Of a DNA stretch of 64,000 nucleotides, positions 36,291 to 46,200 are shown one piece after another (the first letter of the stretch is position 1; every line of letters starts with the position of its first letter). The stretch comes from Xenorhabdus nematophila ATCC 19061 (lineage in GTDB: Bacteria > Pseudomonadota > Gammaproteobacteria > Enterobacterales > Enterobacteriaceae): assembly GCF_000252955.1 (NCBI RefSeq), contig NC_014228.1, forward strand, positions 4,062,701-4,126,700. Direction: 5' to 3'. The notes below the pieces were generated by a model that made no database searches, was not told where the DNA came from, and saw nothing but the letters and a program-made list of their open reading frames with translations. The position numbers and the translations under genes are program-made.

Positions 36291-39188
36291 ATGGAAAAGA
36301 CACCCGCTAATCAAACGCAATCTGAGCCGTCTCTCGATAAAACATACAACCCGACAGAGATAGAGCAACCTCTTTATAACCACTGGGAAAAAAGCGGTTA
36401 TTTCAAGCCTAATGGCGACACCAGCCGTGAAAGTTTCTGCATTGTCATTCCGCCACCCAACGTCACCGGCAGTCTGCACATGGGCCACGCATTCCAGCAG
36501 ACTATCATGGATACTATGGTGCGTTACCAGCGCATGCAGGGTAAAAATACCCTGTGGCAAGCCGGAACTGACCACGCAGGTATTGCGACACAAATGGTTG
36601 TTGAGCGCAAAATCGCGGCAGAAGAAGGCAAAACCCGCCACGATTATGGCCGCGATGCCTTTATCGACAAGATCTGGCAATGGAAAGCGGAATCGGGTGG
36701 CAATATCTCTAACCAGATGCGTCGTCTGGGTAACTCCGTGGATTGGGAACGTGAACGCTTCACTATGGATGAAGGCTTGTCCAAAGCAGTTAAAGAGGCT
36801 TTCGTTCGCCTGTATCAGGAAGATCTGATTTACCGTGGCAAGCGCCTGGTCAACTGGGACCCTAAACTGCGCACGGCAATTTCCGATCTGGAAGTTGAAA
36901 ACCGTGAAGTCAAAGGCTCCATGTGGCACCTGCGCTATCCGCTGGCTGACGGCGAAAAAACCGCTGAAGGCAAGGATTACCTGATTGTTGCCACAACCCG
37001 CCCTGAAACCATGCTGGGTGATACCGGGGTTGCCGTTAACCCTGAAGATCCGCGCTACCAAGATCTGATTGGTAAAGAAATCCTGCTGCCTTTGGTAAAC
37101 CGCCGTATTCCTATTGTTGGCGATGAACACGCGGATATGGAAAAAGGCACCGGTTGCGTGAAAATCACGCCGGCTCACGATTTCAATGACTATGAAGTCG
37201 GTAAGCGCCACAACCTGACCATGATCAACATTCTGACTTTCGACGGTGATATCCGTGAAGCGGCAGAAGTGTTCGATACCAACGGAGAAATTTCTGAAAC
37301 CTACTCAACCGATATTCCTGCTGAATACCGTGGCATGGAACGTTTCGCTGCCCGTAAAGCGATCGTGGCTGAGTTCGAGAAACAAGGCCTGTTGGTTGAG
37401 ATCAAACCTCATGACCTGACCGTTCCTTATGGCGATCGTGGCGGCGTGGTTATCGAACCCATGCTGACCGACCAATGGTACGTTCGCACGGCACCACTGG
37501 CAAAAGTGGCCATTGAAGCCGTTGAAAACGGTGATATCCAGTTCGTGCCGAAACAGTACGAAAACATGTATTACTCTTGGATGCGTGATATTCAGGATTG
37601 GTGTATTTCCCGTCAGTTGTGGTGGGGCCACCGTATTCCGGCATGGTATGACACACAAGGCAACGTCTATGTCGGCCGCGATGAAGAAGAAGTCCGCCGT
37701 GAAAACAACCTTGGCACAGACATCGTTCTGACTCAGGACGAAGACGTGCTGGATACCTGGTTCTCCTCTGGTCTGTGGACATTCTCCACCCTCGGCTGGC
37801 CTGAGCAGACCGAAGCATTGAAAACTTTCCATCCAACCAATGTGCTGGTCAGTGGCTTCGACATCATCTTCTTCTGGATTGCCCGCATGATCATGATGAC
37901 TATGCACTTCATCAAAGATGAAAACGGCAAACCACAAGTTCCGTTCAAAACGGTCTACATGACGGGCCTGATCCGTGATGATGAAGGCCAGAAGATGTCA
38001 AAATCCAAAGGGAACGTTATCGATCCGCTGGATATGATCGACGGCATTTCTCTGGAAGACCTGCTGGAAAAACGTACCGGCAATATGATGCAGCCACAGC
38101 TGGCTGAGAAAATCAGTAAGCGCACGGAAAAACAGTTCCCGGCAGGCATTGAAGCCCACGGCACTGATGCCCTGCGTTTCACACTGGCAGCACTGGCTTC
38201 AACGGGTCGTGATATCAACTGGGACATGAAACGTCTGCAAGGTTATCGCAACTTCTGTAACAAACTGTGGAATGCCAGCCGCTTCGTGCTGATGAACACC
38301 GAAGGACAAGACTGCGGTCAGAATGGTGGCGAGATGTCGCTGTCATTGGCCGATCGCTGGATCCTGGCGGAATTCAACCAGACTGTCAAAACCTACCGTG
38401 AGGCGCTGGATACTTACCGTTTCGACATCGCCGCGAACATTCTTTACGAATTCACATGGAACCAATTCTGTGACTGGTATCTGGAACTGTCAAAACCCGC
38501 TATCAACAAAGGCACAGAAGCGGAAGTCCGCGCAGCCCGCCACACTCTGATTGAAGTATTGGAAGGTCTGCTGCGTCTGGCGCACCCAATCATTCCATTC
38601 ATTACCGAAACCATCTGGCAACGTGTGAAAGTCGTTAAAGGCATTGATGCGGATACCATCATGCTGCAACCTTTCCCTGAATTCGATCAGGCGAAAGCGG
38701 ATGAACTGGCGCTGAACGATCTGGAGTGGATCAAAGAAGCAATCATTGCGGTGCGTAATATTCGTGCAGAAATGAATATCGCACCAAGCAAACCGCTGGA
38801 AGTTCTGCTGCGTGATGCAAATGAAGATGCACAACGCCGTGTCGCTGAAAACCTCAACTTCATTCAGGCGATGGGCCGTCTTTCTTCTGTTACCGTCTTG
38901 GCGACGGGTGAAGCAGCACCTGTATCTGTTACCAAACTGATCAACGGGGCAGAAATACTGATCCCAATGGCAGGTTTAATCGATAAAGATGCAGAGCTGG
39001 CTCGTCTGGATAAAGAAATCGAAAAGCTGGATAAAGAAATCGACAGCATTGCAGTTAAACTGGCTAACGAAGGCTTTGTCAGCCGTGCGCCAGAAGCTGT
39101 TGTTGCAAAAGAGCGTGAACGTCTGGCAACCAACAATGCCGCGAAAGAGAAATTACTGACGCAGAAAGAGACTATCGCTGCACTGTAA
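36291..39188 (+). CDS. valS: Valyl-tRNA synthetase
   Basis: 965-aa class Ia synthetase charging tRNA-Val. The HIGH-like motif is HMGH at residues 63-66 (GSLHMGHAF) and KMSKS is at 568-572. The editing domain lies between them, and the C-terminal coiled coil ([15 protein letters not shown] and following) is present. Slightly longer than the 951 aa of E. coli. A group II intron begins only about 30 bp after the stop, and I see no terminator between them. Confidence 0.97.
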   Translation: MEKTPANQTQSEPSLDKTYNPTEIEQPLYNHWEKSGYFKPNGDTSRESFCIVIPPPNVTGSLHMGHAFQQTIMDTMVRYQRMQGKNTLWQAGTDHAGIATQMVVERKIAAEEGKTRHDYGRDAFIDKIWQWKAESGGNISNQMRRLGNSVDWERERFTMDEGLSKAVKEAFVRLYQEDLIYRGKRLVNWDPKLRTAISDLEVENREVKGSMWHLRYPLADGEKTAEGKDYLIVATTRPETMLGDTGVAVNPEDPRYQDLIGKEILLPLVNRRIPIVGDEHADMEKGTGCVKITPAHDFNDYEVGKRHNLTMINILTFDGDIREAAEVFDTNGEISETYSTDIPAEYRGMERFAARKAIVAEFEKQGLLVEIKPHDLTVPYGDRGGVVIEPMLTDQWYVRTAPLAKVAIEAVENGDIQFVPKQYENMYYSWMRDIQDWCISRQLWWGHRIPAWYDTQGNVYVGRDEEEVRRENNLGTDIVLTQDEDVLDTWFSSGLWTFSTLGWPEQTEALKTFHPTNVLVSGFDIIFFWIARMIMMTMHFIKDENGKPQVPFKTVYMTGLIRDDEGQKMSKSKGNVIDPLDMIDGISLEDLLEKRTGNMMQPQLAEKISKRTEKQFPAGIEAHGTDALRFTLAALASTGRDINWDMKRLQGYRNFCNKLWNASRFVLMNTEGQDCGQNGGEMSLSLADRWILAEFNQTVKTYREALDTYRFDIAANILYEFTWNQFCDWYLELSKPAINKGTEAEVRAARHTLIEVLEGLLRLAHPIIPFITETIWQRVKVVKGIDADTIMLQPFPEFDQAKADELALNDLEWIKEAIIAVRNIRAEMNIAPSKPLEVLLRDANEDAQRRVAENLNFIQAMGRLSSVTVLATGEAAPVSVTKLINGAEILIPMAGLIDKDAELARLDKEIEKLDKEIDSIAVKLANEGFVSRAPEAVVAKERERLATNNAAKEKLLTQKETIAAL

Positions 39189-39218
39189 TTTTAATTAGCT
39201 GAAATAATGAAATGGACA

Positions 39219-41132
39219 GTGCGCTGGGCAAAGCTGCCCTGTTTCTTGCGGGTGAAAGTCCCGTCGTAGAAGGTAAACCAGACCACTACGTAGCGAGTCT
39301 TGCATTTCCGGCGGTAACAAAGGAGATGAAGCGTAGACAGCGAAACACTCGAGCCGAAACCAACAGGTGAACGTGATAGCGCCGAAATACATTTGATCGG
39401 GTGTGCCGATAGTATCGTTCAGCTAGCAGGCAGCAGCGTCTGAATGGTCATACTGGTAAATATCCATTCAGCAGTACACACCGGCGCCGCAGGCGTCGGC
39501 GAGTTTGTAGAGAACAGTGCGGAACCCAGGAGATCCTGATACTTCTCAAGGAAATGAGTATTTCGGGCACAAGTGCCAAAACACAAGGCCTGAGAAATGG
39601 GTATCAGGAAGTCGGAGCCAGTCATAGTAGTGATGAAACGAGTAATGATCGCGGAGCGAAGGGCGGGCAGACAGATCGAACGTGAGAGGGCAACAATGAC
39701 CGTACACAGCAACGACGGAGTATCATGGTTAACAAAACTTGAGCGTATAGGCAAGAAATCAACCTGTAACAAACAGCAGGTGTTCAATAACTTAGGGCAT
39801 TTGCTGAACAGCGACATGTTGAAAGGACAGTTCCTGCGGCTTGACGGGAATAAAGCGGTAGGTATTGATCGCATGACAAAAGCCGCTTACGGTGAACATC
39901 TTGATGAGAATATCCAAAATCTCATCCTGCGGATACGCAGAGGGACGTACCACCCGAAAGCAGCTCGGATCACTGAAATTCCAAAAGAGGACGGCAGTAA
40001 ACGGCCTTTAGCCATTTCGTGCACAGAGGACAAACTTATCCAGCTTGCAGTCAGTGATATCCTCAGCCGGATTTATGAACCGTTGTTTATGCCCTGCTCC
40101 TGCGGTTTCCGGCCGGGACTAAATTGTCATGCGGCATTAAAGGCACTACAGCAGCAAACCTACCGTAACGGGAAGGGTGCCGTAGTGGAAATTGATATCC
40201 GAAAGTATTTCAACATGATACCTCATGATGAGTTAATGAATATACTTCGGCAGAAAATATCAGATCGCCGTTTCCTCAGATTGATCGAGGTATTAATCAC
40301 GGCGCTCGTCATAGTGGATAAAGAGACATCCCGCAATGTGCGCGGGTGTCCGCAAGGTTCAATTCTGTCACCGGTATTGGCCAATATCTACCTGCATCAT
40401 GTAATAGATGAATGGTTTGATGAAATCAGCCACTCTCATATTCATGGTCGGGCAGAGATGGTGAGGTATGCCGATGACAGGGTATTTACCTTTCAATATT
40501 CCAGCGAAGCTAAACGCTTTTACAAGGCTCTACCCAAAAGACTGAATAAATTTGGTCTTGAGCGGTACAGTGACAAATCGCCGCTAATTCCGGCGGGACA
40601 CATCGCAGCACTGAGAGCCAGTCAGTCGGGCAGACGCCTGCCAGCGTTTAACTTTCTGGGGTTTACCTGCGATTGGGGAAAATCGCGAAAAGGTTTATGG
40701 CGACTGAAATTAACCAGTCGCAAAGACCGTTTCGCGGCCAAATTGAAGGGACTCAGGGACTTCCTCTGGAAGAACCTGAATACACCTGACAAAAGGCGTG
40801 TCCTGACTACTGTCATCAGGGTTATCAGAGGCTGGATAAACTATCACGGTATCTCTGACAATCAGAGGCGGGTCAAACAATTTATTCACCAAAGCAAACG
40901 GATACTTTACCGCTGGTTCAACCGGAAAGGTGGGCATCGGGGAGTCACGTGGGAAAAGCTGATTCTGATCCTGAAACTGCTGGGTTATCCATCTCGTTGG
41001 AGAACTTATTCAATGTTCAGTTCTTGCTGAAATATGTGTTGGGGACACTGATCTGTCGGGAGCCGGATGCGGTAGTTCCGCACGTCCGGTTCTGCGGAGG
41101 GGGTTGTCTGGGTGACCGGACAGATCTACTCA
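39219..41132 (+). mobile_element. Group II intron
   Basis: The 5' end is GTGCG at 39219-39223, the group II boundary sequence. Domain V is recognisable at 41060-41093 (GAGCC...GGTTC with a central hairpin), followed by a domain VI stem with CTACTCAC, putting the 3' end near 41131-41134. An intron-encoded reverse transcriptase/maturase is inside. The intron lies in the intergenic region right after valS, so it interrupts no gene. The exact 3' end is approximate. Confidence 0.85.
39696..41030 (+). CDS. ltrA: Group II intron reverse transcriptase/maturase
   Basis: About 444 aa from ATG 39696, which has a GAGAGGG site 6 nt upstream; an earlier in-frame start at 39597 would run into structured intron RNA. 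RT motifs are present, including the catalytic YADD variant at MVRYADDRVFT, RGCPQGSILSPVLANI, and EIDIRKYFNMIPH. The maturase (X) domain follows at about 330-430 (WINYHGISDNQRRVKQF). No HNH endonuclease is present. It probably acts in splicing and mobility. The frame looks intact. Confidence 0.9.
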   Translation: MTVHSNDGVSWLTKLERIGKKSTCNKQQVFNNLGHLLNSDMLKGQFLRLDGNKAVGIDRMTKAAYGEHLDENIQNLILRIRRGTYHPKAARITEIPKEDGSKRPLAISCTEDKLIQLAVSDILSRIYEPLFMPCSCGFRPGLNCHAALKALQQQTYRNGKGAVVEIDIRKYFNMIPHDELMNILRQKISDRRFLRLIEVLITALVIVDKETSRNVRGCPQGSILSPVLANIYLHHVIDEWFDEISHSHIHGRAEMVRYADDRVFTFQYSSEAKRFYKALPKRLNKFGLERYSDKSPLIPAGHIAALRASQSGRRLPAFNFLGFTCDWGKSRKGLWRLKLTSRKDRFAAKLKGLRDFLWKNLNTPDKRRVLTTVIRVIRGWINYHGISDNQRRVKQFIHQSKRILYRWFNRKGGHRGVTWEKLILILKLLGYPSRWRTYSMFSSC

Positions 41133-41198
41133 CCCCGCCCCAAAACGGCTTCCGTGAGCCATGCTGAATACATCAGCAAAAAGATGAAGAGGTGTCCA

Positions 41199-42183
41199 AT
41201 GGAACAAGTTATCGGAATTGACCTGGCAAAGCGAGTGTTTCAATTACATATTGCGTCTCCGCTTGGAAAAATGATGAAAAATACGGTGGTCTCGCGCGAT
41301 AAACTGACGGCTTTCCTTGCTCAACAACCCCCTTCAAAAATCGTGATAGAAGCGTGTGGCAGCGCAAATTACTGGAGCTGCCAATTTAAACGCTTTGGTC
41401 ATGAGGTGAAGCAAATCAGCCCCCAATATGTCGCCCCGTTCAGAATGGGCAGCAAGAATGATCAAAATGATGCCGCCGCGATTGTGGAAGCAGACAGTCG
41501 CCCGGGAATGCGTTATGTCCCGGAAAAAACGCAGGAGCAACAGGATATTCAGTGTTTGCACCGGGTCCGCCAGCGACTCATGAAAAACAGAACGGCACTG
41601 ATTAATCAAATCCGGGGACAGGGCTTAGAATATGGCATTGCCATCCCGGAAAGCGCCCACAAGGTTGAGCAATGTTTGCCTGACCATCTGGAAAACGCGG
41701 AAAATGACCTGACGCCATTGAGCCGTGAATTATTTCAGGAACTCTTGCGTGAACTCAAAGAACAACAGCAGCGCCTGAAAGTGCCGGATAAACGCCTCGA
41801 CCATTTGAATGCCCAAGAGGAAGATAGTCGCCGTTTGTTGACGCTGCCGGGGATTGGTCCACTGGGGGCATCTGCTTTGATGATAGCGCTGGGCGACAGT
41901 ACGGATTTCAAAAATGGCCGCCATTTTGCCAGCTATCTGGGGCTGGTGCCAAGAGAGCATAGCAGTGGTGGCAAAGTCAGGTTATTGGGGATCACGAAAC
42001 GCGGGGGATAGCTACTTGCGTGGAATACTGATCCACGGAGCCCGCTCAGTGGCTTATCGGGTGCAAAAACTTCCCGATGAACGATGTAATGGGTTGCAAC
42101 GTTGGTTAAAAGGTGTGATAACCCGTAGCGGATTCAATAAGGCGGCAGTAGCGCTAGCAAATAAAAATGCCCGAATCGCGTAG
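41199..42183 (+). pseudogene. IS110-family (IS1111-type) transposase, frameshifted
   Basis: RuvC-like DEDD transposase: VIGIDLAKRVFQLHI (first Asp), VIEACGSANYWS (Glu), NDQNDAAAIVEA (Asp), and the C-terminal LLTLPGIGPLGASAL serine-recombinase-like region. Reading stops at 42011 inside GITKRGG because a G run has one base too many; the next frame continues DSYLRGILIHGARS and ends at TAG 42181-42183. Removing one G restores a normal protein of about 327 aa. It begins about 65 bp after the group II intron end. Probably inactive, unless slippage restores the frame. Confidence 0.85.
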
Positions 42184-42276
42184 GCACTGGTCAACCAACA
42201 ATCGAGTTATGAAGTGCGATAAGTCACTCTCTATGTAGCAAAAGTTCATAATTTGTGTAATTGACAGGTAGTACCG

Positions 42277-42341
42277 ACTCTCTGTGAACCTGGTAACCCG
42301 ATCAGTCTATCGAGACTGTTGAATTAATGAGGACAGAGAGT
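42277..42341 (+). ncRNA. Candidate IS1111-type guide (bridge/seek) RNA hairpin
   Basis: The non-coding tail after the transposase contains ACTCTCTGT (42277-42285) pairing with ACAGAGAGT (42333-42341), and an inner hairpin CAGTCT-ATCG-AGACTG (42303-42318). IS1111-group elements are known to encode their guide RNA in the 3' non-coding end. This is structure seen by eye and position only. Confidence 0.4.
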
Positions 42342-42377
42342 GCGGATTTTCATCAGGACTCGTTGAAGCCGAATATA

Positions 42378-43285
42378 TAGCAGAATCATAATACTATGTC
42401 ATAATACCTAAATTCCAATGACAAGGTAGAATTGAGATGGGTTACAGTCTAGATTTTCGAAGAAGAGTACTGGCATACAAAGACAAGCATGCATTGACAT
42501 TCGAGCAAACCCGCGACCACTTTGAGGTCTCTATCCGCACTCTGTTTCGGTGGTGCAATAAAATAGAACCCTGTATGACACGTGATAAGCCGCCCACGAA
42601 AATCAGTGATGAGACACTTATCGCCGATGTCAAAAATTATCCCGATGATTATCAATGGGAAAGAGCAAAACGTCTGGGTGTCTCACAATCGGCTATCCAT
42701 TACGCCCTGAAACGACTCAAAATAACCGTCAAAAAAAACGCACAAACATCCCGCCGCTGACGAACACGCGCGTCAGGTATTTGGCGAGCGTATCCGCCAT
42801 CATGAGCAGGCGGGCAAACAGATTGTTTATCTGGATGAAAGCGGCTTTGAGCAGTCCATGCCACGTACGCATGGCTATTCGTTAAAAGGGTCGCGCTGTT
42901 TTGGTTTACATGACTGGCAGCACAAAGGCCGTATTAATGCCATTGGTGCTATCATTAAAAATACCTTTGTGACCTTAAGTTTGTTTGCCGGAACCCTTAA
43001 TGCGAATGTGTTTCATGCCTGGCTGACACAAGATTTGTTGCCGAAGCTCCCTAAGGGGACAGTGATTGTGATGGATAATGCCCCTTTCCATAAACGCGGT
43101 GACACGCGACAAGCGATAACCGATCACGGATGCCAGTTGGAATGGATTCCGCCTTACAGCCCAGATTTAAATCCTATCGAAAACAAATGGGCTGAAACAA
43201 AAACAACAAGAAGACGAGAAAGATGCTCTATTGATGAGCTGTTTACAAAGCATGTGACTTATGTCTGATTATATTGATTCTGCTA
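42378..43285 (+). mobile_element. IS630-family insertion sequence (908 bp)
   Basis: Ends carry the inverted repeat TAGCAGAATC (left) and GATTCTGCTA (right). TA dinucleotides flank both sides (42376-42377, 43286-43287), matching the TA target duplication of IS630/Tc1-like elements. It contains a two-frame transposase. Confidence 0.85.
42437..43268 (+). pseudogene. IS630 transposase in two frames
   Basis: The first frame (42437-42760, 107 aa) is the N-terminal HTH region (GYSLDFRRRVLAYKDKHALT). The second frame, joined around 42735-42742, holds the DDE core: IVYLDESGFEQSMPRTH, TVIVMDNAPFHKRGD and PYSPDLNPIENKWAE, ending at 43268. The junction is a run of eight A's; the frames differ by one base and a seven-A run would fuse them exactly. 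This could be a mutation or a slippage site used to make a fusion protein. Confidence 0.75.
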
Positions 43286-43358
43286 TATGCTTGCGACTAC
43301 GTTGTCAGAAAAATTTACTCACCCACTTGAATTAAGTCGGTGTCCATATATTTATTTA

Positions 43359-44338
43359 ACCTCAGCTTCGTTTAAAGATAGCGATTTCATTATCCCGTAG
43401 ATTCAAGCTCGGTTTTTTAGGTTGGAATGTATAAGCAATAAGACCGGCAGCAACTTCCAACAAAAAACCGAGCTGACTGCGATGCCTTGAATGCTCTATC
43501 TGAGAAATATTTTTGAGCTGGTCGACGACCGTTTCTATCAAAAATCTCCGTCTTAACATCAACCTATCCCAGAGAGATAATGCTTTGGTTTTCATGTTAT
43601 TCCGGACATTGGTGATTAACGTGACACCTTCCGCTTCTAACTCATCGCATAAAGCCTGGGATAAATACCCCTTATCACCATACAAACATCCTGTTAGTCC
43701 TTTTGTCAGCGCTCTGACTGGCTGACGATCATCCTGGTTTCCTGCGGTGAGTTTCACGGCTAACAATTCACCGCAATCATTGATAACCAAATGAAGTTTA
43801 AAGCCATAAAACCAGCCTGTACTCGTTTTACCTCGTTGTGCCATCCCTTCAAATACGCGATGACGGGGAATACGAAGATTGTGACAAACAGCAATTTTGG
43901 TAGAATCAATAAAAGCAATCCCTTGAGTTTGCGCCTTACGTGATGAAAGAAAAGCGCATAAAGGAATAAGCGCCCTTTTCTTCAGGGTGAGGATACGAGT
44001 ATAGCTGACTAATCCGGGAAAATCGGCTGTAAAATATTGTTTTACATGTTCAATATAAAATGTTTTAAAATCACGATAATGACTCATATGAAATAAAATG
44101 AGGATCATCATGACTTCACTGAGAGAAAGGGATGCCTCACGGTGCCGTTTACGTAATCCATTTTCAATGAGTTGTTGATGCCAGAGAGGGATAAATTTTT
44201 GGCAAAAGTCATCGACGCAGCAGTAAAGTTCTTCTAAATTATACATGCCTGAGGGTCTCCACTATTTTGTTTTCTTTAGCAAAAACGTTGATCGTGCCTC
44301 AGGCACTTTAGTTCCCTTCCCTTAAGCGAAGCTCAGGT
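43359..44338 (-). mobile_element. IS982-family insertion sequence, copy 2 (980 bp)
   Basis: Same length and ends as the copy at 6986, in opposite orientation; ends ACCTCAGC on the left and GCTCAGGT on the right. Unlike copy 1, the flanks (TTATTTA on the left, TATTTAT on the right) are not an exact duplication. Confidence 0.92.
43362..44246 (-). CDS. IS982-family transposase, copy 2
   Basis: 294-aa protein identical to the copy at 7078 except one residue seen here (KQYF instead of KQYL, one T/C difference). All catalytic motifs are intact. Near-identity over about 1 kb makes the two copies a substrate for homologous recombination. Confidence 0.93.
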   Translation of the reverse strand: MYNLEELYCCVDDFCQKFIPLWHQQLIENGLRKRHREASLSLSEVMMILILFHMSHYRDFKTFYIEHVKQYFTADFPGLVSYTRILTLKKRALIPLCAFLSSRKAQTQGIAFIDSTKIAVCHNLRIPRHRVFEGMAQRGKTSTGWFYGFKLHLVINDCGELLAVKLTAGNQDDRQPVRALTKGLTGCLYGDKGYLSQALCDELEAEGVTLITNVRNNMKTKALSLWDRLMLRRRFLIETVVDQLKNISQIEHSRHRSQLGFLLEVAAGLIAYTFQPKKPSLNLRDNEIAIFKRS

Positions 44339-44397
44339 TATTTATATAAAGCCCCTGTAACTCACATTACAGTGGCTTTTTTCCGAATTAAAAACGT

Positions 44398-44669
44398 TTA
44401 GCTATTGGGATAAAACACATCTGCATGGATATAATCTTCATCTAAGAGATAATCCGTTTTTAATAGATTAGTCATATCACTAATCATATTGGGAGAACCA
44501 CACATATAGACATCTATGTTGTCATTAACATGAATTTCCCTTTTAAAAATATCTTGTACATACCCACGTTGACTTTCCAAATTATCGTTTTCATCGGGTT
44601 TAGACAAAATCATATGAAAATGAAAATCAGGTAGTGTTCTCTTCCAGTTCTCTATAATTTCGGAGAAAT
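44398..44669 (-). pseudogene. C-terminal fragment of a ferredoxin/flavin reductase
   Basis: About 90 residues of the NAD-binding half of an FNR-type oxidoreductase: GYVQDIF, DNIDVYMCGSPNMISDM and EDYIHADVFYPNS at the end. These match the conserved CGxPxM motif region and C-terminus. The gene is cut at 44669 by the IS66 end, so the FAD domain is lost; the apparent ATG at 44682 is IS66 sequence. Non-functional. Confidence 0.75.
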
Positions 44670-44738
44670 GTAAGCGGCTCATTTAGACCGTCTATCGGTA
44701 TTCCCCTGATTCGGGGAAAATAATGTCCATCATTTATA

Positions 44739-45371
44739 ATGGACACTATCGCTATGAAATATCGGACATTGCTCCTCGACGCTTTGCGCTTACATTTTGA
44801 TGAACACCTATCCAGACTCGATGTTGGCCGTCGGCTTGGGATCCCGAAAAGCACCATCTGCGCTCTCTTTGTTCGCTTCAAAAAGCTGGGAATGAGCTGG
44901 CCGCTGCCTGATAACATGACCGCCGATAAGCTCGAATCGCAACTTTACCCCGCGCGTACCCATGCCGTCAGGCTTGATATCCCTGCGCCGGTTTTAGCGG
45001 ATGAACCCGTTGTACGCAAGCGGTCATGCCGCCCGAATTTTCCACTTGCGTTTAAAATCTCTCTGGCCGAAAAATCACTGCAACCTGGCGCCAATGTCGC
45101 ACAACTGGCGCGTGAACACGGCATCAACGACAACCTGTTGTTTAACTGGCGTCACCTTTATAAACGCGGACTTCTGTGCCCTCGGGAGGACCGTTCATGG
45201 CTCCTGCCTGTTACACAGCCGGTCTCCGCGATGCAGCAACCCGCTGCCAGGGAGCCTTGCTGTGAACTGGCGCTTCCCGCCGGCATACTGCGCATCCGGG
45301 GTGAACTGACTTCCGAACTGCTGCGTATGTTGATTAGTGAAATGAAGGGGGGTGGATGCGTATTACCATGA
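44739..45371 (+). CDS. tnpA: IS66 accessory protein TnpA
   Basis: 210-aa helix-turn-helix accessory protein of IS66. The N-terminal HTH (LDVGRRLGIPKSTICALFV) and a second region (NVAQLAREHGINDNLLFNWR) are both visible. The native stop was TAA directly after EMKGGG, overlapping tnpB; the IS21 now supplies a four-residue tail (CVLP) and a new stop. Otherwise intact. Confidence 0.85.
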   Translation: MDTIAMKYRTLLLDALRLHFDEHLSRLDVGRRLGIPKSTICALFVRFKKLGMSWPLPDNMTADKLESQLYPARTHAVRLDIPAPVLADEPVVRKRSCRPNFPLAFKISLAEKSLQPGANVAQLAREHGINDNLLFNWRHLYKRGLLCPREDRSWLLPVTQPVSAMQQPAAREPCCELALPAGILRIRGELTSELLRMLISEMKGGGCVLP

Positions 45372-45436
45372 AAGAGATCAGGTAATAGCATCGATGGAGA
45401 TCACTTCTTACCCGACTCATAGAACCTGTTAATAAA

Positions 45437-46189
45437 CTATATGGACTGATCTCCATCTGTCAAGGTTGCACCTTGTTTACGCATCGATTCGCCCTTCAAT
45501 TCGACTTTGATACTCCCGTGAACCAGCCTGTCCAGGATGGCATCCGCATGGGTCGCATCCCCTATCATTTGGTGCCATTTTTCTATCGGTAACTGGCTTA
45601 TCAACAACACCGAACCCCGTTGATACAGCTGATCCACTATCTCCAGTAAATCACTGCGCTGGTCGGCGCTCAGACTCTCCAGTCCCCAGTCATCCAGGAT
45701 AAGCAACTGACTGCGACTCAGTTTGCTCAACAACCGCGGATAACTGCCATCACCATGACTCTGGTAGCACAGGGCCAGCAACCCTTTCACCCGGTAGTAA
45801 TACACCGTATAACCCTGACGGCAGTAATGCCGTCCCAATGCACAGGCAAAATACGTTTTCCCGCTGCCGGTCGCTCCCGTCAGCAGCAGATTCTGATGCT
45901 GTTTCAGCCACTGTGCCTGCGCCAGGCTTCTGACCTGCGCTTTCTCCAGACCCCGGCTGGCCCGGTAATCCAGCGCTTCCAGTTCGCCCTGAAGCCGGAA
46001 GCGAGCCTGCCTGATGAGCCGTTCTCCCTTCTGGTTTCGCCGATGGGTGATTTCTTCTTCAACCAGCAGCAATAAACGCTCTTCAAAGCTCAGTTCGTGA
46101 TAGGACGTGGGCAGCGATAACTGCTGGCGAAGCGCTTCCCGAAAGCCGTTCAGCCTGAGTTCAGTGAGGTATTCATAAAGACTGTTCAC
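45437..46189 (-). CDS. istB: IS21 helper ATPase IstB
   Basis: 250-aa AAA+ ATPase that assists IstA in target capture. Walker A is GATGSGKT (105-112); Walker B is LLILDDWGLESL. Length and position, 11 bp downstream of istA, are typical. Intact. Confidence 0.93.
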   Translation of the reverse strand: MNSLYEYLTELRLNGFREALRQQLSLPTSYHELSFEERLLLLVEEEITHRRNQKGERLIRQARFRLQGELEALDYRASRGLEKAQVRSLAQAQWLKQHQNLLLTGATGSGKTYFACALGRHYCRQGYTVYYYRVKGLLALCYQSHGDGSYPRLLSKLSRSQLLILDDWGLESLSADQRSDLLEIVDQLYQRGSVLLISQLPIEKWHQMIGDATHADAILDRLVHGSIKVELKGESMRKQGATLTDGDQSI

Positions 46190-46200
46190 GCGGGGACTCC

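Noticed and set aside
36243..37211. 322-codon minus-strand frame opposite valS, and several other long frames inside valS
   Set aside because: Shadow frames of a highly codon-biased gene; no start signals and no recognisable protein.
43352..44345. Target duplication for IS982 copy 2
   Set aside because: The flanks are both AT-rich and similar, but no exact 7-bp repeat lies at the correct offset.
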